A stretch of DNA of 64,000 nt from Ashinkailepas kermadecensis (GCA_034440615.1 JAOTOM010004684.1:327501-391500), one strand, 5' to 3'. Shown: positions 12,301 to 22,404, numbered from the stretch's first letter. Notes: a model not told the origin generated them from the letters alone. Numbers and translations are program-made.

Positions 12301-15300
12301 TGCTTTGTAGCCAACTTTGCTAACAGATAGCATCATAAGCGGTGGTCGTGGCGTTCAGACTGGTCGGGCAGGCCGGTGTGTGTAGCGGCCAGATGTAGTC
12401 GTGTGTTCCTGTAGTCAAGCTGACCACATCGATGTTCTTCCGCCCGCAGATGATTACATGGTGGGCTACGGCTCGGCGAACGACTTGGCTTTCTTCTTCT
12501 TGAAAGACCCCGACGACCTATGGCTGTCCAACCATTTCTTCGAGAAGTGCCTCGAGTTTGGCAAGAAGATAGAAGATGATGGCAAAATGCGTGAAAGCGA
12601 GGCGCACTGCAACGTCGGCATTATGAGATTCTTTGAAGGTGAGAACTGTTTGTTTAACGGAGATCACTGTTTCTGTTGGTGACTGTTGGTGACATTGGTA
12701 CAAGCATGCAGTCAAATTGGATATTAAGCTGTACCCACCTAAATATCCAATTTGTACTCTTCTCTTTCAGGCTGCATTAGGGTGCTACCGGTTATTGATA
12801 TTGCGCCACCACACAGGTCTATATAAAACCAGGTGTGCAGCTTTTTTTCAAGGACCGCGGCCAACGTTGACGGGTCGTGTGTGCCGCCGCAGCCAACGTT
12901 GACGGGTCATGTGTGCCGCCGCAACCAACGTTGACGGGTCGTGTGTGCCGCCGCAGCCAACGTTGACGGGTCGTGTGTGCCGCCGCAGCCAACGTTGACG
13001 GGTCGTGTGTGCCACCGCAGCCAACGTTGACGGGTCGTGTGTGCCACCGCAGCCAACGTTGACGGGTCGTGTGTACCGCCGCAGCCGACGTTGACGCGGC
13101 GCTGGGGAACCTGGAGAAGTTCCGCCGACTCTCCTACAAGCAAGTGTGGGAGACCACTGACGGCTACTCCTACTACCACTACTCGTGTCTGCTGCTGCAG
13201 GACGTCTACCTCACCCAGGCTGTGGCCGCCGAGAAGGACGACCTCGAGCAGGCCTTCAAACTCTACCTGCGCGCCTCGGTCATGGCCAACCAGGGTTAGT
13301 CGGTGGTGACCGGAGCGGGTGTGCATCTTCACCAAAACCTTTGGAAGGACGATCAAGCAGTTCAGCTCTGGCCCAGAACTTCATTTGATATGCAGCACGC
13401 CCATAGACCCAATGATCAATGGAAAGAATGGTGTCCCCCAAGGAAGTCCCACACCTGGCTGGAGTGGAACTGTGGAAGGCGGGCTCACTTCGATAAACTG
13501 GAGATGGTTGTGCGTTGTCATGATGCACCTAGGTGGTGGACCCAGGCTCATAAACCTGGATTAAGTCAGAAAATAGTGTGGCGTGCTGAGTGGGCGTTGC
13601 CATCACCATGCCTTCCCACCAGCATGTGTGATGGGAGGGCAGAACTAATGGTTTGCTATAATTGTGTTGGTTTCGGTCTGAGGTAGCAAGTGGCCTGTGG
13701 CGTCCCCATAAGTGATACAGTGATACATTTGCGGCGTCGGATAAGGCGCAATTTATTTTGAATTCTTCGGACGTTTCTAAGCTCAATGTTGCCCAATTTG
13801 ATACACTTAAAACTTAAAATTCGAAGTCAAGGTGAAATCAGGGCACCATGTTCACACATAAAATATCGAATTGCCACATTTTGGCCCAAGTATCAATTTT
13901 ATTTTTGATGGGAAATGGACGCTGGGTCTGAATTCAGAGGCAACAATCCTATTATAAACACTTCTTCCATAGACGGGTCAGCTAAGGTCACATGAGGTCT
14001 TGTAAGAGTGCTCACAATGGTCCCCGTGAGCACTCGTGCCCGATATGCGTGTGACGTGAACACATTTTCCCAATGACATCGGCCGCAGTAAAGCAAGTCA
14101 AAGCATGCCAGCGCACTCCTCACATGCCAATGTTTTCATCGAACATTTTCAAATATGTCGATCTGAGCAAATGCACAGCCAGTATATGTTCTGCATCGGC
14201 CATTTTAAAAACCAAACCAGAAAAAGCAGTTGATTGCCTCTAGCTCCACGCTCACAAATCGAAACTCGGTCTGCGTCCTGGCGTCTGCTGCGCGGAGATT
14301 GTGTTGGAAGATGACAGGACTGTCTCGTTTCTTGGGAGCCGAAACAGCTAATGCGGTCTCGTACAAGCTGCTCGCTCTTGCCAGCCTCTAGTCCTGTTCC
14401 TCAGGTAGATGTTCCCGTCCCCCGAGCGACGTTATATCATCTCCACTCAACCCCCCACCACCACCCCCACAGCCCAGAACATGCAGGCGGAGGCGTTGGC
14501 CCAGTACAACCTGGGCGAGATCCAAGAGAAGATGGGCAACTGGCAGAATGCGCTTCATCGGTATGAGGCTTACCTCCGACTCTCCGACAAACTACTCAAC
14601 TTCAAAGGTGTCTGCATTGGCTGCTTCAACATCGCCAAATGCCATGAAGCGTGAGTGACTGCCGGTTCGCAGGCTGGTATCGTAGGCTGGTATCGCAGGC
14701 CGGTATCGCGGGTTGTTCGGGGGGGGGTTGGTATCGCTCAGCTGTCTGATAGGCTCCTTAATCTCATTTTTCTCATTAATATAAACTGTTGGTTGGTTAT
14801 TGGTTTTCCGACACGTCGACCGTTGAGTCATATAGAGTCGCCAATCTCTCACGCCGATTGGTCGCGGGCGAAGAGTAGCGACAGGTGAGATTCGAACCCA
14901 CAATCTTTCGATTGCGAGACGAGCATCTTGCCCCTAGACCACTCGTCCCCTTATATGAACTTTTTGTGGGTGTTCAGACTCAAGAGGCTATGCATGCTTT
15001 GACTGATTTGGTGGGTGTCCGTCCGTTGAAGGTACAATTCAGTGTATGCAGTCGTATTTGTCCTTGCGAGAGTTTGTCCACTCAGACCCATCTCTCTGCT
15101 ATATATATTGCTTTCGTGCATTTAGCGGTGAGAAGCTGAACACTTGCTGTGGACAATTCCCATTGCACCAGCGTTGAAAACGTCAAGCCATTCTGGATTT
15201 GAGTCCCGGAGAAGATGAGTGGACAGTGAACACATAAGCTCTTCTTGCACCTTGCGGCCTAGTCAGCCGAGTGACCTTGACCGGATGCCAAACGGCTCCC

Positions 15301-17024
15301 TGGTCGTGCGGGTCGTCAGACCAGTCATGTGATGGGGTGTCGGAACGCACTATCCGGCTACTCTGTTGCCCGGGAAGCGCATCAAGTGCTGCTCGGCGCT
15401 GCCGATCCCGCCTTGCATCATTGCTGCTTTGCCACGTCGAAGCGCAGATTGCGATCATGTTGGATCAGCGTTGTCGATTTCTGTATAATTGCTTCGGACG
15501 CTGGCTGGTTCGACCTGGTCTGCATGGTCCGGTACGTATCGTGGCACCGCGTGCATACATACGTGTCTCCACATTCTTCTACATATTGGTCTCAGGCGAC
15601 GAGTGGTCTAGGGGTAAGATGCTCTTCTCACAATCGAAAGGTTGTGGGTTCGAGTCTCACCTGTCGCTACTCTTCGCCCGCGACCAATCGGCGTGAGAGA
15701 TTGGCGATGCTACATGACTCAACGGTCGACGTGTCGTAAAACCAATAACCAACCAACATATTGGTCTCCTGCCTTGTCCTGCACGTGTCGTGTCACCGTG
15801 TGTATACGTACGTGTCTCTACATTCCCTACATATTGCCGCAGAATGGGGAAGCTGCCCCTGGCAGTGGATCATTTGAAGAGGAGCGAACACATTGCCAGG
15901 GGCCAGCACTTGGACGACGAGATCGTCCGGGCCAGCTCTGAGCTGGGCCATATATACCTCTCCATGGTAAGCGGAGTCATCTGTGCCGCTTCGTGGTGAG
16001 CTGAACCACTTCGATATTTGAGTGAGCAAATCTACATATCTAACTCCATGGTGAGTTAGATCGCATAAATATCTTCAGTCGGCTACATGTAGCTATCCGT
16101 ATTCATTTTGTTCACGCATGCCTATCCATGGTAAGATTGATGACATATTCCTTGTGGTAAGCAAGGTCAGATTGATCACATTCATGGTGAGTTTGGTCGC
16201 ATGCACATCTTCATGGTGGTGAGTTTGGTCGCATGCACATCTTCATGGTGGTGAGTTTGGTCGCATGCACATCTTCATGGTGGTGAGTTTGGTCGCATGC
16301 ACATCTTCATGGTGAGCTCGGCAACATGTGTTGCCCAGCTGCGCTCCTCGGGGACAGGGGAGCGTCCCCCGGGATCCTAAATCCCAAATCCTAAACAGTC
16401 ATCTAGGATTTTGTCGTCATCCAGAAAATCATACTCCGGAAAATTATCTCCTCCCCTTGAAGACTGGGTGCTACCGCTTGACAATGAACTGTGCAAGGGT
16501 GAAAACCTTCGTAAAACTCTCGGCTTACCGTTAAGCTTGCTGAGAATATGGACATTTTCCCCTGAGGTCCGGCTATTATCATTGAAGTATTGATTTGCTG
16601 CAGGAGAGCCCCGGTGTCCCACTGTCACAACCCGGTGGCACACTGTCCCAACCCCACGCTCACTACACCGTGTCAACACAGTTGGGCTTGAGGCCCCATG
16701 GGTGGTGTGACGTCACCGTTACGCCAGAGTGACGTCACGGGGGCGCTGACGGGGCCGTCGTGCCGCCGCCAGGGCAAGAACGACCTGGCGTTCCGTCAGT
16801 TCATGCAGTCGTACCACTACGTGGAGCTGTCCGAGTCGGCCGTCAACGACCACAGCTACGTGGCCAGCGCCATGGTGGGCATCTCCAGCGCCAGCCGCCT
16901 GCTGGCCGATTTCACCGATCTGGTGTTCGTGTCGCAGCGCGAGCAGATGCAGCGCGTGCTCGAGTGGAAGACGGCGCGACAGGGCATGCAGGTCCGAGAG
17001 CCGGCCGGACCCAAGTGGTACTAG
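5943..17024 (+). CDS. TTC29: Tetratricopeptide repeat protein 29 (axonemal), 9 coding exons
   Basis: Joining the nine exons listed separately gives 1878 nt, or 625 residues plus TAG, with every intron phase in agreement. Known biology: TTC29 is a TPR protein of the ciliary and sperm axoneme linked to dynein arms and flagellar transport; loss causes sperm-tail defects in mammals. Seen here: residues about 239-262 (CIDMLERGCHQAHADMY) and 330-372 (LWLSNHFFEKCLEF, EAHCNVGIMRFFE) match the conserved TTC29 amino-terminal part. Exons 6-9 encode TPR helix pairs such as ALAQYNLGEIQEKMGNWQNA and ELGHIYLSMGKNDLAFRQF. The protein is longer than the vertebrate one (about 475 residues) because exons 1-3 add an acidic, low-complexity amino end with an Ala-Asp run. 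Exons 1-3 are less certain than 4-9. An alternative start is ATG 10776 in exon 3. Confidence 0.88.
6312..6929. other. TTC29 intron 1, 5' part
   Basis: No gene or recognised repeat. AT-rich with a TTATTGTT-type simple stretch near 6737-6830. Confidence 0.5.
6930..7830 (+). mobile_element. LINE copy A, 3' end: RNase H, zinc finger and hairpin tail (broken)
   Basis: Reading frames at 6946-7185 and 7169-7477, then 7480-7745, give an RNase H domain (VYTAELVAIIMAL, LILTDSLSSLRAL, CWVPSHTVVTGNELADAAAK). A carboxy-terminal zinc-finger motif follows (CSRCGSPMAVRHILFSC). This layout is that of I-group-like non-LTR retrotransposons carrying RNase H. A frameshift near 7185 and a TGA near 7476 break the frame. 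The 3' UTR ends in the hairpin tail starting GGGCGC at 7788. Confidence 0.85.
7831..8568 (+). mobile_element. LINE copy B, 5'-truncated 3' end (RNase H tail, zinc finger, hairpin)
   Basis: Frame 7811-8356 starts inside the RNase H domain (GITGNDLADAAAKRAAG). It continues without a break through the zinc finger (CDHCDAPLTVRHALLSC) to a stop at 8354-8356. The 3' UTR ends with the GGGCGC...GCGCCC hairpin (8478-8513), an (AACC)n tail, and a second truncated tail with (AATC)n up to 8568. It lies head-to-tail directly after copy A and is diverged from it, so the two are separate insertions. Confidence 0.85.
8764..8948 (+). CDS. TTC29: TTC29 exon 2
   Basis: Residues 124-185, LADERHRQLRERLLYL and on. 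Acceptor CACCAG|C at 8763, donor GCCAG|GTCATT at 8949; enters in phase 0 and leaves in phase 2, matching exons 1 and 3. Highly charged, helix-prone. No family hallmark, so this rests on phase and coding bias. Confidence 0.55.
9192..9244 (+). mobile_element. Solo LINE 3'-end hairpin retroposon
   Basis: GGGCGC at 9192, paired GACC/GGTC inner stem, GCGCCC, then a CAACCAACCAA tail. Imperfect flanking repeat (CTCTC[G/A]CACA). No LINE coding part is attached. Confidence 0.7.
9245..9499. other. TTC29 intron 2, unassigned
   Basis: Pyrimidine-rich, with repeated 'ccagcagc/ccagctgc' words. No gene seen. Confidence 0.4.
9500..10225. mobile_element. Foldback/MITE-like element, second copy
   Basis: The ends (ATAAATTATTTGTAAAATAGG at left without its last base; TTCTAATAATTTATC at right) are inverted versions of each other and match the family at 3010-4066. 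The arms share internal phrases with it. No coding sequence. Confidence 0.6.
10226..10310. repeat. Fragment of the foldback family, left of SINE-D
   Basis: Matches element arms near 3330-3400 ('caagattgagcttgaagg'). The continuation lies at about 10550-10660, so SINE-D appears to have been inserted into it. Confidence 0.5.
10311..10550 (+). mobile_element. SINE-D (tRNA-like head, A-tail)
   Basis: Starts GGTAGCTCAGTTGGTTAGAG-like (A box), continues through a unique body and ends in an A-rich tail (10530-10550). A minus-strand relative lies at 22405-22712. Not a functional tRNA: the acceptor and anticodon arms do not fold as a complete tRNA. Confidence 0.7.
10751..10912 (+). CDS. TTC29: TTC29 exon 3
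   Basis: Residues 185-239, with MSEKQREMERTYSSKKYRMK. Acceptor GGTCCAG at 10750, donor TG|GTGAGT at 10913, phase 2 at both sides. The nearby acceptor ending at 10734 has the better pyrimidine tract but the wrong phase. ATG 10776 is a possible alternative start. Confidence 0.65.
11269..11321 (+). mobile_element. Solo LINE 3'-end hairpin retroposon
   Basis: A 53-bp insert between perfect 11-bp duplications CCGGCTGGCTT (11258-11268 and 11322-11332). It carries the GTCGATGCG half of the hairpin and an AATAACTAACT tail; the 5' arm is shortened. Confidence 0.75.
11423..11590 (+). mobile_element. SINE-B (tRNA-Leu/Ser-like head)
   Basis: The head GGTGGCCGAGTGGTTCAGGT (A box) is followed by a B-box-like GGCTGCAACACT. 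The body ends AACCACCCAATAAA. Flanked by an 18-bp duplication differing at one base (11405-11422 and 11591-11608, CGGCATCGGGTTC[G/A]TGGG), so it was inserted by retroposition. Confidence 0.8.
11609..11684 (+). repeat. Truncated SINE-B head followed by (TGTC)n microsatellite
   Basis: About 25 bp of a second SINE-B head (GGATGGCCGAGTGGTTAAGG) run straight into TG and TGTC repeats at 11630-11680. It begins exactly where the target duplication of the previous SINE-B ends. Confidence 0.65.
11853..12061 (+). CDS. TTC29: TTC29 exon 4
   Basis: Residues 239-309, with NFCIDMLERGCHQAHADMY, the first clearly TTC29-like block. Acceptor CTCCGACAG at 11852, phase 2. Donor AAAC|GTGCGC at 12062, phase 1, is weak but is the in-phase choice; the same GTGCGC donor is used by AGL exon 20. 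Confidence 0.8.
12450..12638 (+). CDS. TTC29: TTC29 exon 5
   Basis: Residues 309-372, with LWLSNHFFEKCLEFGKKI and EAHCNVGIMRFFE, strongly matching the family. Acceptor CCGCCCGCAG at 12449, donor GAAG|GTGAGA at 12639, phase 1 at both ends. Confidence 0.9.
12856..13084 (+). repeat. 32-bp minisatellite carrying the TTC29 exon 6 acceptor
   Basis: Seven intronic 32-bp units run directly into exon 6. The shared CGTTGACG word recurs at 12865, 12897, 12929, 12961, 12993, 13025 and 13057, then at 13089 inside the exon. Most units read CCGCAG|CCAACGTTGACG, the same as the true acceptor and first exon bases. The unit at 12929 has AG changed to AA. Confidence 0.92.
13085..13294 (+). CDS. TTC29: TTC29 exon 6
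   Basis: Residues 372-442, with LEKFRRLSYKQVW and LEQAFKLYLRASVMANQ (TPR-type helices). Acceptor GCCGCAG at 13084, donor CAGG|GTTAGT at 13295, phase 1 at both ends. Its first bases are the last copy of the minisatellite. Confidence 0.9.
13295..14472. other. TTC29 intron 6
   Basis: About 1.2 kb without a recognised gene or element. Moderately AT-rich. The several open frames here are not supported by any family signal. Confidence 0.5.
14473..14650 (+). CDS. TTC29: TTC29 exon 7
   Basis: Residues 442-501, containing a full TPR unit (ALAQYNLGEIQEKMGNWQNA). Acceptor CCCCCACAG at 14472 (phase 1), donor AAGC|GTGAGT at 14651 (phase 2). Confidence 0.92.
14789..14950 (-). mobile_element. SINE-A, minus orientation
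   Basis: Reverse complement of the family consensus: starts at the 3' tail (TTGGTTGGTTATTGG) and ends at the GGGGACGAG head. The internal core around 'agagattggcgac' is present. Imperfect flanking duplication. Confidence 0.85.
15594..15755 (+). mobile_element. SINE-A, plus orientation
   Basis: tRNA-like head (GACGAGTGGTCTAGGGGTAA, B box GGGTTCGAGTC), then a core with CGACCAATCGGCGTGAGAG and an AACCAACCAA tail. Perfect 13-bp target duplication ACATATTGGTCTC at 15581-15593 and 15756-15768. Confidence 0.92.
15843..15966 (+). CDS. TTC29: TTC29 exon 8
   Basis: Residues 501-542, MGKLPLAVDHLKRSEHIARG and ELGHIYLSM (TPR). Acceptor TTGCCGCAG at 15842 (phase 2), donor TCCATG|GTAAGC at 15967 (phase 0). 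The donor text recurs in the intron downstream. Confidence 0.92.
16045..16316 (+). repeat. Donor-like minisatellite in TTC29 intron 8
   Basis: Degenerate units containing CATGGTGAGT or CATGGTAAG, at about 16049, 16126 and 16182, then four nearly identical units of about 32 bp (TTCATGGTGGTGAGTTTGG...). Each resembles the exon 8 donor TCCATG|GTAAGC. Confidence 0.8.
16317..16772. other. TTC29 intron 8, 3' part
   Basis: No gene. Short duplicated phrases occur ('ggatcctaaatcccaaatcctaa', 'cccactgtcacaacccgg'). Confidence 0.4.
16773..17024 (+). CDS. TTC29: TTC29 exon 9 (stop codon)
   Basis: Residues 543-625, GKNDLAFRQFMQSYHYVELS to the end (GPKWY, TAG at 17022). Acceptor GCCGCCAG at 16772, phase 0. 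The last TPR helices are followed by a helical, basic tail. Confidence 0.93.
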   Translation, partial: GKNDLAFRQFMQSYHYVELSESAVNDHSYVASAMVGISSASRLLADFTDLVFVSQREQMQRVLEWKTARQGMQVREPAGPKWY

Positions 17025-17947
17025 CGAGCTGGCCGCCGCGTCGGCGAGACGTGCGCCGGCGGCCGCCAGCCCCCGCGCGCGACACAAGCGACGCTGAGGC
17101 TGATGTGGGAGCCCGGCGATGCCGGTGTGACCGCCAGAGCGGGTAGAGCGGTCCGGCGGCCTGCTGGCTTGTCATCGCTGGCGTTGCGTGACCGGGCACT
17201 TGTTGCCGAGTCCCGCTACGTTTGGTCGACAGAATGGCGTCCGAAAAGATACGACGACTGGCGCCGTTGTCAGTAGTCTTCGTTGCGGTGTTGCATGTTA
17301 TTTTTCCGGTATTCTCAACAATGAGTGTGTGCTTCCGTGCTTTTTAAATTTGCAGTTTTCTACTCATCGAATACCCGTGAGATTCGAGAGTGGACTACAT
17401 CGTTGTCGTATATTTCATCCCTCGATCTGTGCTATAATTAAAAATGCGTAGGGTGATGTTTCTGATATAGTGTATCACTCGTAGTCTTTGTTCTCGCCAG
17501 CATCGGAATCAATGAAATATAATATACGTTGGCATTATGGCGTTGGCATAAGTGTATGCATGTGGCAACTGTGGGGAATAGGTGCCGTTTTAGGCAGGGT
17601 ATTCATAATTGCACTTTGATGTAAATCGACTATTTATACACTGAAGGATATGAGATACAGATAAGTGAATTAACTGCATGTGTATGTGCACAGCTCTTTT
17701 GCTGAACGCACCGAAAAATGAATCCCCTCTGCGCCCGTCACGAGTCCAACCCTGAAGAAACACGCACCGTGGTCTGCACCTTACTCTCCCTGCTGCTGTT
17801 TGGTGATCTGTCACGAATCTAGATGGGTTCCCAAGGCAGACATCGCTCTGGTTGTGTCAGTGTGCAACACTACTGGTCATCAGCTAGGTTTTGTCAGTCC
17901 ACTGACGGACTGTGGCTTACTGTGTCCTTTGACGAAGGTAGTAGCTG
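17025..17947 (+). other. TTC29 3' flank / probable 3' UTR
   Basis: No canonical AATAAA close to the stop. ATTAAA at 17437-17442 is the only evident poly(A) signal candidate. The rest is unassigned DNA up to the SINE-A at 17948. Confidence 0.4.
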
Positions 17948-18107
17948 GGGACGAGTGGTCTAGGGGTAAGATGCTCGTCTCACAATCGAAAGGTTGTAGG
18001 TTCGAGTCTCACCTGTCGCTACTCTTCGCCCGCGACCAATCGGCGTGGGAGATTGGCGACGCTACATGACAACGGTCGACGTGTCGTAAAATCGATAACC
18101 AACCAAC
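17948..18107 (+). mobile_element. SINE-A, plus orientation
   Basis: Complete head, core and AACCAACC tail, between perfect 15-bp duplications CGAAGGTAGTAGCTG (17933-17947 and 18108-18122). The word 'actcaacgg' is shortened by two bases compared with other copies. Confidence 0.92.
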
Positions 18108-18122
18108 CGAAGGTAGTAGCTG

Positions 18123-18808
18123 TTGTACTAGTCCCAATGATGCATTTGTCATGGGAATGGGTGCCGGGTGGATAATACCACTTACCAAATATTGAATCAG
18201 CATACTTCCACAAAGCAACTTTTCACATCGAACTACGGGATATACGATTAGGCAGTCTTCATGGCAGGCATTCCGTAACTCTAGCATTAATTGATACCGA
18301 GGTTGGCATCCCCACCCACCCCCAAACTGTTTGGGCCCGATTGGTGGGCCAAATGTAATGGCTCCTACACCAATACGTGCGCAATGCGCATTGACCCTGA
18401 AAGTAAGCACAACGCGGGAGGCAACGGTCATACCTATGTTGGTAGTACGCGATAGTGTTCTAAGCGGGATCGCTCGCGGCTGCTGTCCCTATCTTTTGCC
18501 AATGCATGGTCGGCGGAACTTTGTCTGACCCACACCCGAGTTCACCGGATAGTGAGCCCATGTTATATCGCGGTGAGCCTGCGGTAATATTTATCGTGTA
18601 CTATACCGACATGTAGTTCGATTTTCGAGCATGGAATCAAGTACTCGTCCAGATGATGATGGTTTCCTGGGGAGGCGCCACCAATCGATGAAACGTTTAG
18701 TGGGGTGAAGCGCTTGGACGTCCTCAGGAGTGCTTATTCCTGTCAGAAAGGTGCCCTGCACCTAAAATTTCGGTGGTGGGGTACACTTCAGCCCTCCGGA
18801 GGTACGCC
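18123..18808. other. Intergenic, nothing recognised
   Basis: Mixed-composition DNA, including a few degenerate words of the neighbouring DNA elements. No coding evidence. Confidence 0.4.
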
Positions 18809-19304
18809 TTCACACGCGCACCGGAGGTGAAGGGGCGGAATCAGCCCACTCCTGTTTTCTTCGGGAATTTGTCAAACGGTCGGAGGCATTGCAATACAAT
18901 CTTGTGACTTTACTATAAAAAAAAGGGCAAGCATATCCTATGCAAAAGCCAAACAAATCGAAATCCGTTCGTAAATTTAGGAACTGCTTGGATGCAAAGC
19001 TGTCTGACCAGCCGCCGAGCGTTCAAGGTCACAAAGTTTTCGTCGGTGCGGCGGCGTAGCGGCGGGGTGTGGCGGCCAATCTCGACCTCCTTTGACCTTG
19101 AAGGCATTATCCTGTGGTCATGAAATTTATACTGAAAAGAGTTCACTGCAGCCGTAATCTACTCTCCAGATTTTGTGCTTCCAGTTTCTTGTGAAGTTGT
19201 TATTCCAGCTTATCTGGGTTATGTGAGAGATCTTCGCGAGATCATCTCGCATACACCCCCCTGGCGCGCGTTGTGTGAGGGCCCCCGGCGCGTGTGTTAA
19301 GCTG
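18809..19304. mobile_element. Non-autonomous DNA element, GC-rich inverted ends (copy 1)
   Basis: The left end TTCACACGCGCACCGGAGG and the right end CCCCGGCGCGTGTGTTAA are inverted relatives. The interior (about 19080-19150) matches 36180-36245 of the larger copy ('catgaaattt', 'agttcact'). No transposase. Confidence 0.55.
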
Positions 19305-20640
19305 AAAAACTATAGGGGGATGAAATTGGGCTTTCCAGATGGGCACTGTTCACGGATCGGACGGGAGTGGTGCGTTGTTCGATCGAGAGACATGGTGGGG
19401 ACTCGAATGGCAGATTAGCTGGAGGGGAAATCCCGCACAGTGATAAGATAATTTATTAGTTTGCAAGATAAATATGGCTTAGGCAAACAAAATACTTAAT
19501 TTCCATACATATTTCTGCAGCAACTTCAGCTACTCCAGTGCAAATTTTTTTATACGGTCCCTCGGAAATACCCCCATTCCCCGGCATCCTCCGGATCCGA
19601 CAGCGTGTATAGAGCTGGCATTCTTACTTTTCCATGCGTGCACTGCTGAATCGCATTTATTCCGCACACGAAAATATCCCTGCTGATATTTTTAATCGCT
19701 TTTATTGGCAAAATTACGACACACTACCAGTGAACTGAAATAACCACCTTGGGCGTACAGCGCCACCTGTAAACATTTAGTTACATTTATCGTCAAGAGG
19801 TGCCTCTGCCACGACTTCCCGTGACCTTGTGAATATCAGAAAGCATCCGAAGCCGCTGCTTTCGGCTGTCTCCGCTCTTTTTGTTCTGGTGCAAAATTTA
19901 CAGTTTAAATGGGGGTATAAACAATTCATATATTACCCAGTCGAAAGGTAAGCATCGCATTCGTTGTTAACGATACATTTTTATTTGGAAGTCGTTAATC
20001 GTTAATCGTTAATCGTTAATCGTTAATGGTTAATCGGAGAAAGTTGTGGGTTGCCCATGGAGCCTGGTGAGACATGGTGCAGTTGTGTTTGGGCAGTTGG
20101 AACACATAAATAATGCAATTTCTGAGCATGTTTCTGATTGTACCCTGTGAAAAATAAGCTGAAGGTGATAAATGGTTTAGTAGATGAGTATGTTGAACAG
20201 GGTTTGAATATGTTCATCCATGCATTTTTAGTTTGTTACCAGGTTTGTTGTGAACATTGGAGGGCATTGCTTAAACAGAGCTAATTTGAACTGGCTTCAA
20301 TTGAAGTTTCTACTAGATACTGTTGTTTGGGTGTGTCTGTTGATTTAGTCTTGCAATGATGCCTACTGAATAAAATTATGCACCATAGCTACCATAATCA
20401 GCATTGTGGCTAGCATTGCATTGTGATCTTCTATTTCATTTCCTGGTTTTGGAAGGTGATCCTACACTACCTAGGTAACTAGAGCCAGCAAATTTGGGCA
20501 AGTTTACAGTATGTGAAGTTTTCTTTCCAATATGGCCACCAGGTATGTAGGTGCCTGAGTACCTACCTACCTATGACCAGTGGCTAGTTTTCAAGGACTG
20601 GAAAGAAAGATGGGTAAATTTGTGTTTTAAGGTGTTTTAT
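19305..20640. repeat. Intergenic, with (GTTAATC)n microsatellite
   Basis: No gene. A GTTAATC repeat runs from about 19993 to 20036. From about 20040 the text becomes AT-rich and grades into the telomere-motif repeat. Confidence 0.45.
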
Positions 20641-22140
20641 TAGTTCTTGAAATTTATCACTTGAATGCAATGTTTACAAATGTGACTAAGGTGATGGGAC
20701 CACTCATTGTCTTTGTAAATGCTTACTTTTCAGGTTGTGAGCAAAATAATGCAAAGAAAGGCTTTGTGTTAGGTAGCATAGCATAAAAAGAAATGTTCAA
20801 AAAAAATAAAGTAAAAATGCAACATAACCTAGCCTAACCTCTCTCTAGAGACTTTTTAACTATGCAATTTTTCAGCAATTTTTTTCCTGAAAATGTTAGA
20901 AATTAACAAAAAATTAATCCAACCTAACCTAACTTAATATCAGCTGCTTTTGAAGAAAAACAATTTCCCAATACAAAATTGGCACTGTATAACCAATGCT
21001 CCCTAAAACCCAAATAACAACCAACCCAATAAAAAAAAAAATTGTTTGGAAAAAAATTGAACAATTTTCCAACAAAAAACCTAAACTAACCTAACCTAAC
21101 CTAACCAAATCTAACCCATTTTTTGCTTTATGGGGCAAATGTGTGTAAAAACTTGTCTTGTTACCAACTTAAAAAGCATAATAATACTAAAATATGATGG
21201 ATGTTTGTGGTAGAACATACTGGTAAATTTGTCCTTGATGGCAATTTTTGAATTCCTGGCATTTCCTTTCCAAATGCAATATTCATGAATGTAGTTAACA
21301 TGAGTGATTTCCTCTCTAAATGTTTACTTTTACTTAGTTGAAAGCCAAAATATCACTGAAAATGTGGCTTGTCTTGGGGCAAATCTGCAGTTGAAGGTAA
21401 TTTTAACTCCTGGAATTTCTTTTTACAGTGTAATTTTTATGAATGTGCTTAAGATGATGCAGCCACTCATTTCCTTGGCAAATGCATACTTTCCAGTTGG
21501 AAGTCAAAATATCACCCAGAAAGGGGCTTGGAGTTGGGTAAAATAGCATGACAATTAATGTTCAATACAAATAAAAATATGTTTACTTAGTTGAAAGCCA
21601 AAATATCACTGAAAATGTGGCTTGTCTTGGGGCAAATCTGCAGTTGAAGGTAATTTTAACTCCTGGAATTTCTTTTTACAGTGTAATTTTTTTGAATGTG
21701 CTTAAGATGATGCAGCCACTCATTTCCTTGGCAAATGCATACTTTCCAGTTGGAAGTCAAAATATCACCCAGAAAGGGGCTTGGAGTTGGGTAAAATAGC
21801 ATGACAATTAATGTTCAATACAAATAAAAATATGGCACAACCTAACCTAAGATAGCCTAATCTTCCATGCAAAACACAAATTCGTCTTTTTATGGAAAAT
21901 TTTCAAGTTATAAACCTAACATAGCCTAGCCTGGTATGTTTTTGACGAAAAATAAGTGTAATTAGACAAGTTTCCCTTCCCCCCCCCACAAAAAAAAATG
22001 TTTCCAACCTAAAACAAAAGTCTAACCTAACCAAGTCAAACCATAGCACAAAAAGTAAAGCAAGCAAAACCAAAGCATAAAAAGTAACATTGGAGAAATG
22101 TGACATAACATAACCTAACCTAACATAGCCTAACCACCCA
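20641..22140 (+). repeat. Degenerate AT-rich tandem repeat with CCTAA motifs
   Basis: Related units share 'ccactcattgtctttgtaaatgc'-type text and a CCTAACCTAA-rich end (20825, 20928, 21083, 21839, 22110). Two units, about 21330-21580 and 21583-21835, are almost identical and form a tandem duplication of about 253 bp. An inverted relative is at 1-345. Confidence 0.7.
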
Positions 22141-22404
22141 TGTGAGAAAAAAGCATCTGTTTTTAGAGGACAAGAAGTGATTTTTAAAAGGATTGCCTAC
22201 TTACCTAGTAAGCAATCCTTTACCTAGTGCCTACTTACATGTATTATGTATATGTAGGTATGGTTCATATCCTAAACTTCACTTTTCATGCTGTGATACT
22301 CATGGTTTGATCTGGGAAATTTTGCATGTTTCCTTGCTAAGCTTGTAGATGCCTGTTTTTCTTTGTCTATCCAGATGAAAAACAGCATTTCTGAAACTGA
22401 AATA

